In this document: one piece after another, positions 16,729 to 25,021 of the stretch
How the letters are laid out: every line of letters begins with the position of its first letter
How positions within the stretch are numbered: position 1 is the stretch's first letter
Origin: Actinoallomurus iriomotensis
GTDB lineage: Bacteria > Actinomycetota > Actinomycetes > Streptosporangiales > Streptosporangiaceae
NCBI RefSeq assembly: GCF_030269445.1
Contig: NZ_BSTJ01000022.1
Coordinates: 1 to 64,000 of the forward strand
Direction: 5' to 3'
Length of the DNA: 64,000 nt
The notes under the pieces: generated by a model
The model's input: the letters and a program-made list of their open reading frames with translations, nothing else
Databases searched by the model: none
Told to the model about the DNA's origin: nothing
Translations under genes and position numbers: made by a program

Positions 16729-18344
16729 CGGCTTCGGACGTGACGGAGGAGTCCACGGCCGGCCGCGCCGGTCAGGGGCTCGCCGGGGCCGCCGTTCTCA
16801 TCGGCGTCATCACCATCCTCGCCCGCATCGCCGGGTTCGGACGCATCGTCGTGTTCTCCCAGACGGTGAAGACGTCGTGCCTCGGCCAGGCGTACTACAC
16901 CGCCAACCAGGTCCCGAACATCGCCTTCGAGATCGTCGCGGGCGGCGCGCTGGCCGGCATGGTCGTCCCCGTCCTGGCCGGAGCGGCCGAACGCGGCGAC
17001 CGGGAGCACGTCAGCCGCACCACCTCGGCGCTGCTCACGTGGACGGCGGTCGCGCTGGTCCCGCTGTCCGCCATCGGCGTGCTGCTCGCGCACCCGATCA
17101 TGGGCGCCCTCGTACGGGGGAACCTCGACCAGTGCTCCCGCGCGGGAGTCGTGACCGTCGGCACCCACATGCTCGCCGTCTTCGCGCCGCAGATCATGCT
17201 GTACGGCTTCACCGTCGTGCTGTACGGCGTGCTCCAGGCGCACCGCCGGTTCGCCGCGCCCGCCCTGGCGCCGCTCGTGTCGAGCCTCGTCGTCATGGGC
17301 GCCTACCTCGCGTACGTGCCGCTCGGCCGGGGCCACCAGCAGGACCTGTCGACCCTGCCGCGCTCGGCCGAGCTGATGCTCTCGCTCGGCACGACCGCCG
17401 GGGTGGTGGTCCTGGTCGTCACCGCGGGCGTCGCCGCCGTGCGCCTCCGGCTGCGATTCCGGCCCACGCTGCGGTTCCCGGACGGCACGGCCGTGCGGGT
17501 ACGCCGGCTGGCCATCGCCGGTCTGGCCACGGTCGCGGCCCAGCAGCTGTCCGCGGTCGCCGTCGTGGTGCTGAGCGGACACGGCACCGTCGGCGCGCTG
17601 GCCGACTACCAGTACGCCTGGGCGCTGTTCCTGCTGCCCTGGGCGGTGCTCGCGGTGCCGGTCGCCACCAGTGCCTTTCCGATGCTGTCGGCGCGCGTCA
17701 GCGCGGGCGAGACGGAGGAGTTCGACCGGATCACCGCGTCGACCACCCGGGCGATCGTGCTCGTCTCCTGTGTGGGGGCCGCCGGTCTGGCCGCGGTCGC
17801 GGTGCCGGTGGCGACCTTCCTCGACCATGACGCGGTTCCCGCCGTGCTCTCGCGCGCGGTCCTGGCGTTCGCGCCCGGTCTCCTCGGTTACGGCTTCGTC
17901 GCGCATCTGGGCCGGGTGCTGTTCGCCTGCCACCGGGGCCGCGACTCGGCCGGTGCGACGGTCGCCGGCTGGCTGGTCGTGATCGTCGCCGACCTCGCGC
18001 TGGTGTTCACGCTGCCGCGCGACTGGACGGTCGCCGGGCTGGCGCTCGGCAACACCGCCGGGATGACCGTGGCCGGCGCGTTGCTGCTCGCCGCGCTCGT
18101 ACGGGTCCGCGGGCGGGGCGTGCTCGCCGGCCTCGGACGGGCGACGGCGGCGGGCGTCACGGGAGCGGTCGCGGGCGGCGTCGCCGGTTACGCGGTGGCG
18201 GTGGCGATCGACGCGAGCGGACAGCTCACGAGCATCGGCGCGGCCATCGCCGCCGGGCTCACGGCCTGCGCGGTGTTCGCGCTGGTCACTTACACGTTGG
18301 ACGGCCGGGATCTCAAGGCCGTGATCGGGCGGAGGATGCGTTGA
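16725..18344 (+). CDS. MurJ-like lipid flippase (MVF family)
   Basis: 539 residues with about 14 hydrophobic segments. The N-terminus (GVITILARIAGFGRIVVFSQ, then YYTANQVPNIAFEIVAGGAL) is the conserved start of MurJ/MviN proteins of the MOP superfamily. Such proteins flip lipid-linked wall precursors. An essential murJ usually sits near the chromosome end in actinomycetes, so this is likely a paralogue serving the local cassette. GTG at 16725 overlaps the preceding stop (GTGA). It ends in a TTGA overlap with the glycosyltransferase gene. Confidence 0.88.
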   Translation: MTASDVTEESTAGRAGQGLAGAAVLIGVITILARIAGFGRIVVFSQTVKTSCLGQAYYTANQVPNIAFEIVAGGALAGMVVPVLAGAAERGDREHVSRTTSALLTWTAVALVPLSAIGVLLAHPIMGALVRGNLDQCSRAGVVTVGTHMLAVFAPQIMLYGFTVVLYGVLQAHRRFAAPALAPLVSSLVVMGAYLAYVPLGRGHQQDLSTLPRSAELMLSLGTTAGVVVLVVTAGVAAVRLRLRFRPTLRFPDGTAVRVRRLAIAGLATVAAQQLSAVAVVVLSGHGTVGALADYQYAWALFLLPWAVLAVPVATSAFPMLSARVSAGETEEFDRITASTTRAIVLVSCVGAAGLAAVAVPVATFLDHDAVPAVLSRAVLAFAPGLLGYGFVAHLGRVLFACHRGRDSAGATVAGWLVVIVADLALVFTLPRDWTVAGLALGNTAGMTVAGALLLAALVRVRGRGVLAGLGRATAAGVTGAVAGGVAGYAVAVAIDASGQLTSIGAAIAAGLTACAVFALVTYTLDGRDLKAVIGRRMR

Positions 18345-19468
18345 GCGGTTTGAAGGTCGCCATCGTGCTGGCGACGAGCGCTGGGGGAGTGGGCGGTCAC
18401 GTGCGCTCGGTGGTGGCCGGGCTCACCGCCCGTGGCGCCCGCGTCGTCGTGCTCGGCCCGGCCTCGACCGAGAAACTGTTCGGCTTCGCCGCGGCCGGCG
18501 CGCGGTTCGTCGCGGTGGAGATCGCCGATCGGCCGCATCCGGCCGCCGACGCGCGCGCCGTCGCCCGCATCCGCGGGCTGACCCGTGGCGCGGACGTCGT
18601 GCACGCCCACGGCCTGCGCGCCGGTGGACTCGCCGCCCTCGCGCTCGCCCGCGCGGTCCCCGCGGGGTTGCGGACGGCGACCCCGCCGCTGGTCGTCACT
18701 CTTCACAACGCCGTCATCGCGGGCGGCGTGATCGGCGCCGCGTACGCCACGCTCGAGCGCATCGTGGCCCGCGGCGCCGCCGAGGTCCTCGCCGTCTCGC
18801 CGGACCTCGAAGAGCGGATGCGTTCCCTCGGCGCGGAGTCGGTCGGCCGGGCGCTGGTGCCGGCCCCGCCGCGCCGCCGTTCGGAGGACGCCGCGGCGCA
18901 GGCCAAGCTCCGCGCCGAACTCGGCGCCGTCGAGCGTCCACTGATCGCGGTCGTGGCACGGCTCGCCGAGCAGAAGGGTCTGCCCACGCTGCTCGACGCG
19001 TCCGCCGGGTGGGCCCGGCAGACGCCCGCGCCGCTCGTGGCGATCGCCGGAGACGGGCCGCTGGAGGCGCCGCTGCGGGCGCGGATCGAGGCCGAGACCC
19101 TGCCCGTGCGGCTGCTCGGACGCCGATCCGACGTGCCCGAGCTGCTCGCCGCCGCCGACGTCGCCGTGGTGCCCAGCGTCTGGGAGGGGCAGCCGCTCAT
19201 CGTCCAGGAGGTGCTGCGGGCCGGACGACCCCTGGTCGCCACCCGGGTCGGCGGCGTCCCCGCCATGGTCGGCGAGGCGGCGGTCCTGGTCCCGTCCGGC
19301 GACGAGGCGGCGCTGGAGGCGGCCGTAATGCGCATTCTGGACAATCCGGAATTCGCCGAACGGCTCGCGTCGTCCGCGTCCCGCCAGGCGCTCCGGCTGC
19401 CCACCGAAGAGGACGCGATCGATCAGCTCACTCAGGTCTATGCTCGGGCGACCGGTATGACTTCCTAA
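18341..19468 (+). CDS. GT4-family glycosyltransferase
   Basis: 375 residues, a GT-B fold enzyme. The N-terminal domain begins LKVAIVLATSAGGVGGHVRS with the glycine loop for the acceptor. The C-terminal nucleotide-sugar domain has VARLAEQKGLPTLLDA and the EX7E motif in PSVWEGQPLIVQEVLRAGRP. TTG at 18341 overlaps the MurJ-like stop by four bases. No ATG or GTG nearby fits. It is probably cytoplasmic or peripheral at the membrane and completes the lipid-linked glycan made by the two preceding proteins (inference from context). Confidence 0.88.
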   Translation: MSGLKVAIVLATSAGGVGGHVRSVVAGLTARGARVVVLGPASTEKLFGFAAAGARFVAVEIADRPHPAADARAVARIRGLTRGADVVHAHGLRAGGLAALALARAVPAGLRTATPPLVVTLHNAVIAGGVIGAAYATLERIVARGAAEVLAVSPDLEERMRSLGAESVGRALVPAPPRRRSEDAAAQAKLRAELGAVERPLIAVVARLAEQKGLPTLLDASAGWARQTPAPLVAIAGDGPLEAPLRARIEAETLPVRLLGRRSDVPELLAAADVAVVPSVWEGQPLIVQEVLRAGRPLVATRVGGVPAMVGEAAVLVPSGDEAALEAAVMRILDNPEFAERLASSASRQALRLPTEEDAIDQLTQVYARATGMTS

Positions 19469-19518
19469 CGCGGCACACTGTTCGGGACACCTGCGGTGTT
19501 GGATATAGTCGAGGCGCA

Positions 19519-19646
19519 GGAGGGGAGTATCCCTTTCGCGGCAGTGTCGTCACCACGGCTGGAGTCGCATGCGGCCCGGTACTGTCGGTTCGTGCCCATG
19601 AGCGCGGACGGGAGAGACCTCCGGGGCTTTTGTCTGCCGCCGGAGG
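19519..19646 (+). promoter_or_regulatory. yybP-ykoY (Mn2+) riboswitch with expression platform
   Basis: The conserved loops of the manganese riboswitch are present: GGGGAGTAT at about 19522-19530 and GGGAGAGACC at about 19610-19619, with GTCGTCACCACGG and CCCGGTACTGTCGG between them. P1 pairs GGAGG (19519-19523) with CCTCC (19618-19622). The same 3' strand, CCTCCGG (19618-19624), is a perfect complement of CCGGAGG (19640-19646), which holds the terC ribosome-binding site. Mn2+ binding would hold P1 and free the site. Without it the site is covered. The class is known to precede TerC-type and MntP exporters. Confidence 0.9.
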
Positions 19647-19656
19647 ATGCTGTCTC

Positions 19657-20658
19657 GTGAATGTCACGATTTTGGGCTGGACCCTCACTCTGGTCGGCAT
19701 CCTCGCCGTCATTCTGGTCGATCTGTGGATCGTCGACCGTGGGCAGCCCAAGGAGTTCAGCCTCCGGCAGGCCGGCGCATGGGTGACGTTCTACGTCGTG
19801 CTCGCCGTGGCCTTCGGAATCTGTCTGCTGTTCGTGGCCGGCGGGCAGTACACCGCGCAGTTCTACGCGGGATATCTGACCGAATACAGCCTGAGCGTCG
19901 ACAACCTCTTCATCTTCTACGTCATCATGGCGCGGTTCGCCGTGCCACGCGTCAACCAGCACAAGGTGCTGCTCGTCGGCATTCTGATCGCGCTGTTCAT
20001 GCGGGGCGCGTTCATCCTCGTCGGCGGTGCCGCGCTCGCGCGCTTCGAGTGGCTGTTCTACGTGTTCGGCCTGTTCCTCATCTGGACCGCGCTGGGCCTG
20101 CTGCGCGGCGGCGGTGACGAGGAGTTCAAGGAGAACGTCCTGCTGCGCTGGGTGCAACGCGTCATCCCGGCCACCGGGGAGTACTACCGCGACCGGCTGA
20201 CCGTCCGCGTCCAGGGGCGACGGCTCGTCACCCCCATGCTCATCGTCATGGTCGCGATCGGCTCGACCGACCTGCTGTTCGCGCTCGACTCCATCCCGGC
20301 GATCTTCGGCTTGACCAAGCAGTCCTACCTGGTGTTCACCGCGAACGCCTTCGCCCTGATGGGCCTGCGGCAGCTCTACTTCCTGCTGGGCGGCCTGCTC
20401 GACCGGCTCATCTACCTGAGCAAGGGGCTGTCGTTCATCCTCGCCTTCATCGGCGTCAAGCTCATCCTCGAGGCGCTGCACGCGACGGGGTTCGAGCAGG
20501 TGCCGCAGGTGCCGATCTGGCTCTCGCTGGTCGTGATCGGCGTGGCGATGCTCATCACCACGGTGGTGAGCCTGCTCAAGGCGCGCCACGACGCGGCGCG
20601 CGAGGCCGGAGAGCCGGTGCCTACCGGGGTCGGCGACGCAGGGCGAACGCCACGTTGA
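19657..20658 (+). CDS. TerC-family membrane protein (probable Mn2+ exporter)
   Basis: 333 residues, nine or so membrane helices. Family marks are the acidic helix EYSLSVDNLFIFYVIM and STDLLFALDSIPAIFGLTKQ, both with the conserved Asp residues of the TerC metal path. TerC/Alx/MeeY proteins export manganese or metallate secreted proteins. GTG at 19657 follows GGAGG by ten bases. The upstream yybP-ykoY riboswitch indicates induction by excess Mn2+ at the level of translation. The 3' end overlaps the convergent membrane-protein gene by 38 bases. Confidence 0.93.
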   Translation: MNVTILGWTLTLVGILAVILVDLWIVDRGQPKEFSLRQAGAWVTFYVVLAVAFGICLLFVAGGQYTAQFYAGYLTEYSLSVDNLFIFYVIMARFAVPRVNQHKVLLVGILIALFMRGAFILVGGAALARFEWLFYVFGLFLIWTALGLLRGGGDEEFKENVLLRWVQRVIPATGEYYRDRLTVRVQGRRLVTPMLIVMVAIGSTDLLFALDSIPAIFGLTKQSYLVFTANAFALMGLRQLYFLLGGLLDRLIYLSKGLSFILAFIGVKLILEALHATGFEQVPQVPIWLSLVVIGVAMLITTVVSLLKARHDAAREAGEPVPTGVGDAGRTPR

Positions 20659-20944
20659 TCGCCACCAGCGCCGCCCACACCACGACGAGGCCGGACAGCC
20701 CGGCATAGCCCGCGGCAATGGCCGAGGTGGGGATGGAGACGCCGAGGGTGACGCACAGCACGGTGAGCGCCACCGCGCGCTCGGCCCTCTCGTCCGCTAC
20801 GGCGGCCGAGTGACGCACCGCGGCGGACTGCTCGATCCGCGCGGCGATCGCGTCGGCGAACGCCGCGTCGTAGTCGGGCCCCAGCTCGCGCCGCGCGGCG
20901 AGAGAGGCCGCCAGGTCGTCGCGCGGCAGTTCGGAGGTGCTCAT
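20621..20944 (-). CDS. Small two-helix membrane protein, unknown function
   Basis: 107 residues. A charged N-terminal helical half (DDLAASLAARRELGPDYDAA) is followed by two hydrophobic helices (ALTVLCVTLGVSIPTSAIAA and LSGLVVVWAALVAINVAFAL) and a basic end RRRPR, so N- and C-termini are probably cytoplasmic. The ATG at 20944 has AAAGGGGGG directly upstream. Small membrane proteins of this build are common in actinobacteria. I cannot assign a family. It converges on terC with a 38-base overlap. Confidence 0.75.
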   Translation of the reverse strand: MSTSELPRDDLAASLAARRELGPDYDAAFADAIAARIEQSAAVRHSAAVADERAERAVALTVLCVTLGVSIPTSAIAAGYAGLSGLVVVWAALVAINVAFALRRRPR

Positions 20945-21082
20945 CCCCCCTTTGTACGCCCCGCTCGCGGCGCGCGCCTCCATCGCTCGGGTGATCTGGC
21001 GCTGAGACCTGAGGAGGACGTCCGACGGTGCCCGGTGGACCTTGTACGGTGAGCCGCAGGAGTCGTCGGTACGGAGGTGGGA

Positions 21083-21559
21083 ATGCGCACGTTCGCGCCC
21101 GCGGTGACGAGGGCCGCCGCGGCCGGGACGGCGCTCGCCGCCGTCGGCGTGCTGGTGTTCACCGCCGTCGTCAACGCCCAGAGCGGAAGCCGGTCGCCCC
21201 GCCCGGTGGCCACGCACCCGGTCACGCCCGTCCCCGTCTCGACGTTGCCGGGAAGCGTCGACTCGCCCGGCGCCACGCCCACGGTCCCGGCCCGGCAGGC
21301 CAGGGCCTGGCTCCGCTCGCTGACCGGCACCTGGACGCGCAACGTCAAGAACACCTACTTCCGCTTCCACACCGACGGCAGCGGCGAGTGGGTGGCCTTC
21401 GGCCAGAAGCTGTGGACCGGGAAGGCCACGCCGCGCGACGCGAAGACCTTCGACCTGACCGACACCGACGGGCACGGCGGCTCGTACTGGCAGGTCCGGC
21501 TGCTGTCCCGGGACAGGCTGCTGTTCGCCGGCACGAACCAGACGTTCACCAGGTCCTAG
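21083..21559 (+). CDS. Secreted or anchored hypothetical protein
   Basis: 158 residues. The N-terminus MRTFAPAVTRAAAAGTALAA and on is a signal peptide or anchor ending near VVNAQSG. A Ser/Pro/Thr linker follows and then a small domain with LTGTWTRNVKNTYFRFHTDG and SGEWVAFGQKLW, which looks like a beta-barrel (lipocalin-like 'TGTW…F…G' pattern). The ATG at 21083 follows GGAGG by five bases, better than GTG at 21077. No catalytic motif is seen. It converges on the TetR gene with a four-base overlap. Confidence 0.75.
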   Translation: MRTFAPAVTRAAAAGTALAAVGVLVFTAVVNAQSGSRSPRPVATHPVTPVPVSTLPGSVDSPGATPTVPARQARAWLRSLTGTWTRNVKNTYFRFHTDGSGEWVAFGQKLWTGKATPRDAKTFDLTDTDGHGGSYWQVRLLSRDRLLFAGTNQTFTRS

Positions 21560-22152
21560 GGGCGGTCTCCGGCCGTGGTGAGGAGGACCCGGGCCTGCTC
21601 ACGGGCATGGCCGAAGGGGTCCGGGAAGACGTTCAGGCCGTAGGCGACGAGCGCTCCCTCGTTCAGCAGCATGAGCGTCCGGCCGAGCCGGTCGGCCTCG
21701 TCCGGGGCGATCTCCCCGGCGAGGCGTGTGAACAGGGCGAGCATCCACTTCTTCTGCCCGATGATGACCGGATACGCGGGATGGGACGCGTCGCTGATCT
21801 CGGCATGGGCGTTGACCATGCTGCACCCCTTGGAACCGTTCGCACGCGACCACGCGTGTGAGGCGTCGAACACGGCCAGGACGCGCGCCGGCGGTTCCGG
21901 CGGTGCGGCGTCGAGATGCCGGGCGAGGAAGGCCCGCCAGCGTTCGTCGCGATCCACGAGGTACTCCACGACGATCTGCTCCTTGGAGCCGAACCGGTCG
22001 TACAGGGTCTTCTTCGTCACCCCCGCCTCGGCGGCGATCAGGTCGACGCCGACGGCGTGGATGCCGCGCTCGTAGAACAGTCGCGCCGCGGCCTCCCGGA
22101 CGCGCAGTGCGGCAGGCGTCATCGTGATCCGCCGGAGCTCCGTGGTGCCCAT
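21556..22152 (-). CDS. TetR-family repressor
   Basis: 198 residues. The N-terminal helix-turn-helix is VREAAARLFYERGIHAVGVD followed by EAGVTKKTLYDRFGSKEQIV, a canonical TetR start. The C-terminal half is the ligand-binding domain with SKGCSMVNAHAEISDASHP. It diverges from an EamA transporter, and two near-identical palindromes lie between them, so it most likely represses both genes. A -10-like TATACT lies seven bases before the ATG inside the first palindrome, which suggests a leaderless message. A second in-frame ATG at 22122 is possible. Confidence 0.9.
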   Translation of the reverse strand: MGTTELRRITMTPAALRVREAAARLFYERGIHAVGVDLIAAEAGVTKKTLYDRFGSKEQIVVEYLVDRDERWRAFLARHLDAAPPEPPARVLAVFDASHAWSRANGSKGCSMVNAHAEISDASHPAYPVIIGQKKWMLALFTRLAGEIAPDEADRLGRTLMLLNEGALVAYGLNVFPDPFGHAREQARVLLTTAGDRP

Positions 22153-22161
22153 GCCCGTGAG

Positions 22162-22203
22162 TATACAGATCTGTATAGTGAGCGAGGTATACCGATCTGT
22201 ATA
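22162..22203. promoter_or_regulatory. Twin TetR operators in the divergent promoter
   Basis: TATACAGATCTGTATA (22162-22177) is a perfect 16-bp palindrome. TATACCGATCTGTATA (22188-22203) is the same with one mismatch. Their centres are 26 bp apart. They contain the -10-like sequences for both directions (TATACT for tetR, TATAGT or TATAGC for the transporter). Confidence 0.9.
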
Positions 22204-22217
22204 GCGAAGGGTGTGGC

Positions 22218-23228
22218 GTGGACTTTCTCCTCTCGGCGGCCTTCGTGCTCTGTTGGAGTTCCGGGTTCATCGGAGCCCGGCTCGGTGCCGGGAGCGCGTC
22301 CGCCGTCACCGTCCTGATGTGGCGGTTCCTGCCGCTGGCGGTCATCCTGATCGTCATCGCCGTCGCCCGGACGTGGTGGCGTGGCCTCGTGCTCCGGGAC
22401 GTCGCCCGGCAGGTGCTGGTCGGCGTCCTGTCGCAGAGCGGCTACCTGCTCACCGTCTACTACGCGATCCAGCTCGGCGTCTCCAGCGGCACCACCGCCC
22501 TCATCGACGGGGTGCAGCCCCTCGTCGCCGGAGCGTTCGCCGGGCCGCTCCTGCACCAGTACGTCTCGCGCCGGCAGTGGCTCGGCCTGTGCCTGGGGAT
22601 GGGCGGCGTCGTCATCGTCACCCGGGCCGACGCCGCGGCCGCCGCCGGGGTGACCTGGTGGGCCTATCTCATCCCGTTCCTCGGCATGCTCTCGCTGGTC
22701 GCGGCCACGTTCCTCGACGGCCGCTCCCGCACGCGGGTCACGCCCGTGGTGGCGATGACCGCGCACTGCCTCACCAGTGCCGTCATCTTCACGGCACTCG
22801 CCCTGAGCGCCGGGGTCGCGCGGCCGCCGGCCGACCCTCCGTTCTGGCTCGCGATCACCTGGCTCGTGGCCCTGTCCACATTCGGCGGCTACGGGCTGTA
22901 CTGGGTGATCCTGCGGCGGTCGGGGATCACCAAGGTGAACACGCTGATGTTCCTCATGGCTCCCGTCACGGCGGTCTGGGGAGCGCTCATGTTCGGTGAA
23001 CCGTTCGGCCCCCAGACCGTCTTCGGCCTGGTCATCGGACTCGCGGCGGTGGTGATCGTCCGGATGGGGGCCGGGGGAGACGGGTCTAACCCAGGATCGC
23101 CCACCCGTACGCGGGCACCCGCGCGGGATCGTCCGGCTCCTTCTCCTCGGCGGAGTCCAGGACGCGCAGGCCCTCCAGCGAGATCGGGAACCGGTACGGC
23201 TCCGCACCGGCGTTCAGCAGGACGGTGA
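22218..23228 (+). CDS. EamA/DMT-superfamily transporter
   Basis: 336 residues with ten hydrophobic helices in two EamA halves. The first begins AAFVLCWSSGFIGARLGAGS, the second includes PVTAVWGALMFGEPFGPQTV. Such proteins export amino acids, metabolites or drugs. It starts at GTG 22218 behind GAAGGG and is controlled by the twin operators. Odd point: the last 48 or so residues (after MGAGGDGSNPG) are Arg/Pro-rich, lie outside the family and are antisense to the end of the GH13 gene, an overlap of 143 bases. The original stop was probably lost. Confidence 0.88.
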   Translation: MDFLLSAAFVLCWSSGFIGARLGAGSASAVTVLMWRFLPLAVILIVIAVARTWWRGLVLRDVARQVLVGVLSQSGYLLTVYYAIQLGVSSGTTALIDGVQPLVAGAFAGPLLHQYVSRRQWLGLCLGMGGVVIVTRADAAAAAGVTWWAYLIPFLGMLSLVAATFLDGRSRTRVTPVVAMTAHCLTSAVIFTALALSAGVARPPADPPFWLAITWLVALSTFGGYGLYWVILRRSGITKVNTLMFLMAPVTAVWGALMFGEPFGPQTVFGLVIGLAAVVIVRMGAGGDGSNPGSPTRTRAPARDRPAPSPRRSPGRAGPPARSGTGTAPHRRSAGR

Positions 23229-24366
23229 TGCCCGGCCCGCCATCGGCGGGACGGCTGCGCAGCGCGGCCGCCTCGTTGGTGAGGTGCTCGACGCTCGTGC
23301 GGGCCCGCACCAGCCACGGGTGACGCCGGCGCAGGCCGATGAGCCGCTGGTGCAGCCGGTAGGTGGGCCGGCCCCAGGAGGCGAGTGCGGCCGGCGAACC
23401 GGGGAAGGCGGGCCGCACGGCGTCGTCACCGCCCGCCCGGTCCTCCTTCTGGCCGTGGAACGCCTGCTCGTCGCCGTAGTAGACGGCCGGCACACCGGCG
23501 ACGGTGAACAGCACGACCAGGGCGTGCGCCAGGTGGCGGGGCTCCTCCAGGCGGGTCGCGATCCGCGTCACGTCATGGTTGCCGACGAACGTGAACGGCG
23601 TGAACGCCTCGGTGAACCCGTCGTGGCGCTCCAGCGCCCAGGCCAGCTCGAACAGGTTGCGGTCGTTGAGCGAGCTCCAGATCGCCTTCCACAGCTCGTA
23701 CTGGGTGACCGAGTCCAGCCCGGAGCCGGCGACGTAGCCCGCGTAGTCGCCGTGAATCATCTCACCGGCGAACCAGGCGTCCGGATGCGTGGCGCGGACC
23801 TGCGGGAGCACCGCCCGCCAGAACTCCGGCGGCACGGCGTAGGCCGCGTCGAGACGCCAGCCGTCCGCGCCGCGGTCGAGCCAGTGCCGCATGACCGTCG
23901 CGACGTACTCGGCGACGGCCGGCTCGTCGTGGTTGAGGGCGACGAGCGAGCGGTGACCCTCGAAGCAGTCGTAGTCGTCCCCGCGCGGGCGGAACCACCG
24001 GGCGTCCGGGGAGTCCGGGCCCTCCCGCAGCGCCGCGGCGAAGCGGGGGAAACCGCGGCCGACGTGGTTGAACACGCCGTCGAGCAGGATCCGCACCCCG
24101 CGGCGGCGCGCCGCCGCCACGAGGCGGTCGAAGTCGGCTTCGTCCCCCAGCCGCGGGTCCAGGCGCAGGTGGTCGACGGTGTCATAGCCGTGGGTCTCCG
24201 AGGCGAAGACCGGGCCCAGCGCCAGGCCGTTGCAGCCCAGCTCGACGGCGTAGTCCAGCCAGGCATCCAGCCGGTCCAGCCGGTGTCCCGGCCCGGCCTC
24301 CAGTGCGCCGGTGAAGCCGAGCGGATAGACGTGCCACCAGATCGTGTGGTCGATCCACGAGGTCAT
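23086..24366 (-). CDS. GH13 alpha-amylase-family glycosidase
   Basis: 426 residues, no signal peptide, so cytoplasmic. The four GH13 regions are in order: DGVFNHVG (Asp96, His101), GWRLDAAYAV (nucleophile Asp173), GEMIHG (acid/base Glu202) and FVGNHDV (Asp265). The N-terminus IDHTIWWHVYPLGFTGALEA is the usual start of a small maltodextrin-active enzyme. It is shorter than secreted amylases and close to maltogenic or oligo-glucosidase types, but the substrate cannot be fixed. Its start faces a TetR gene across a 61-base spacer with a palindrome, so it is probably under that regulator. Confidence 0.9.
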   Translation of the reverse strand: MTSWIDHTIWWHVYPLGFTGALEAGPGHRLDRLDAWLDYAVELGCNGLALGPVFASETHGYDTVDHLRLDPRLGDEADFDRLVAAARRRGVRILLDGVFNHVGRGFPRFAAALREGPDSPDARWFRPRGDDYDCFEGHRSLVALNHDEPAVAEYVATVMRHWLDRGADGWRLDAAYAVPPEFWRAVLPQVRATHPDAWFAGEMIHGDYAGYVAGSGLDSVTQYELWKAIWSSLNDRNLFELAWALERHDGFTEAFTPFTFVGNHDVTRIATRLEEPRHLAHALVVLFTVAGVPAVYYGDEQAFHGQKEDRAGGDDAVRPAFPGSPAALASWGRPTYRLHQRLIGLRRRHPWLVRARTSVEHLTNEAAALRSRPADGGPGITVLLNAGAEPYRFPISLEGLRVLDSAEEKEPDDPARVPAYGWAILG

Positions 24367-24386
24367 CGAGGTCCTTTTGAGGGAGA

Positions 24387-24404
24387 CTCAGTAGTACTGT
24401 TGAG
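24387..24404. promoter_or_regulatory. Candidate TetR operator between the GH13 and TetR genes
   Basis: CTCAGTAGTACTGTTGAG is an imperfect palindrome with CTCA/TGAG arms around AGTACT. It lies in the 61-base spacer between divergent genes, where a local TetR would bind. GTAGCTCAG just after it may be a further half-site. Confidence 0.6.
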
Positions 24405-24427
24405 GGTAGCTCAGTAAGGGAGGTCGT

Positions 24428-25021
24428 GTGCGCAAGGACCGGCGCCCCCGGCGGCGTCTCGACGTGGAGACCCGGCGCGCCGACATCCTGCGCGCCGCGG
24501 CGGGCGCGTTCGCCGCAGAACCGTACGACCAGGTCTCCGTCGCGCGGGTGGCGGCCGCGGCCGACGCCTCCGAGGCGCTCGTCCACCGCTACTTCGGCAG
24601 CAAGAGCGGCCTCTACCGCGAGGTCGTGCGCGCCGCGGTCGACGAGCTGCTGCGGCGCCAGCGCGCCGCCGACGTCCCCGCGGCCGCCCCGTACGACCGG
24701 CTGGCCGTCAGCGTGCGCGTCTACCTCGACTTCGTCGGCGAGGCGCCGGTCGGCTGGGCCGCGCCACTGCGGTCGCCGGCCGGTGACGTGCCCGAGGCGG
24801 CCGAGCTGCGCCGCCGGACCCGGGAGATGTACCTGGCGCTGCTGCGCGACCTGCTCACGCTGCCGGCCGACCCGGCGCTCGACCACGCGCTCCATGGCTA
24901 CCTGGGCTTCCTCGACGCCGCCTGCCTCAGCTGGGTGGAGCGGGGCTGCCCGCCGGCCGAACGCGAGCCCCTCGTCGCTCAGGTGGTCGGCGCGCTACGG
25001 GGCGCGCTCGGTCAGTCGTAG
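24428..25021 (+). CDS. TetR-family regulator
   Basis: 197 residues. The N-terminus is basic and leads into the TetR helix-turn-helix TRRADILRAAAGAFAAEPYD, VARVAAAADASEALVHRYFG, SKSGLYREVV. The C-terminal domain is helical with no known ligand. GTG at 24428 follows GGGAGG. It diverges from the GH13 gene, its probable target, and its end overlaps the convergent MarR gene by ten bases. Confidence 0.88.
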   Translation: MRKDRRPRRRLDVETRRADILRAAAGAFAAEPYDQVSVARVAAAADASEALVHRYFGSKSGLYREVVRAAVDELLRRQRAADVPAAAPYDRLAVSVRVYLDFVGEAPVGWAAPLRSPAGDVPEAAELRRRTREMYLALLRDLLTLPADPALDHALHGYLGFLDAACLSWVERGCPPAEREPLVAQVVGALRGALGQS

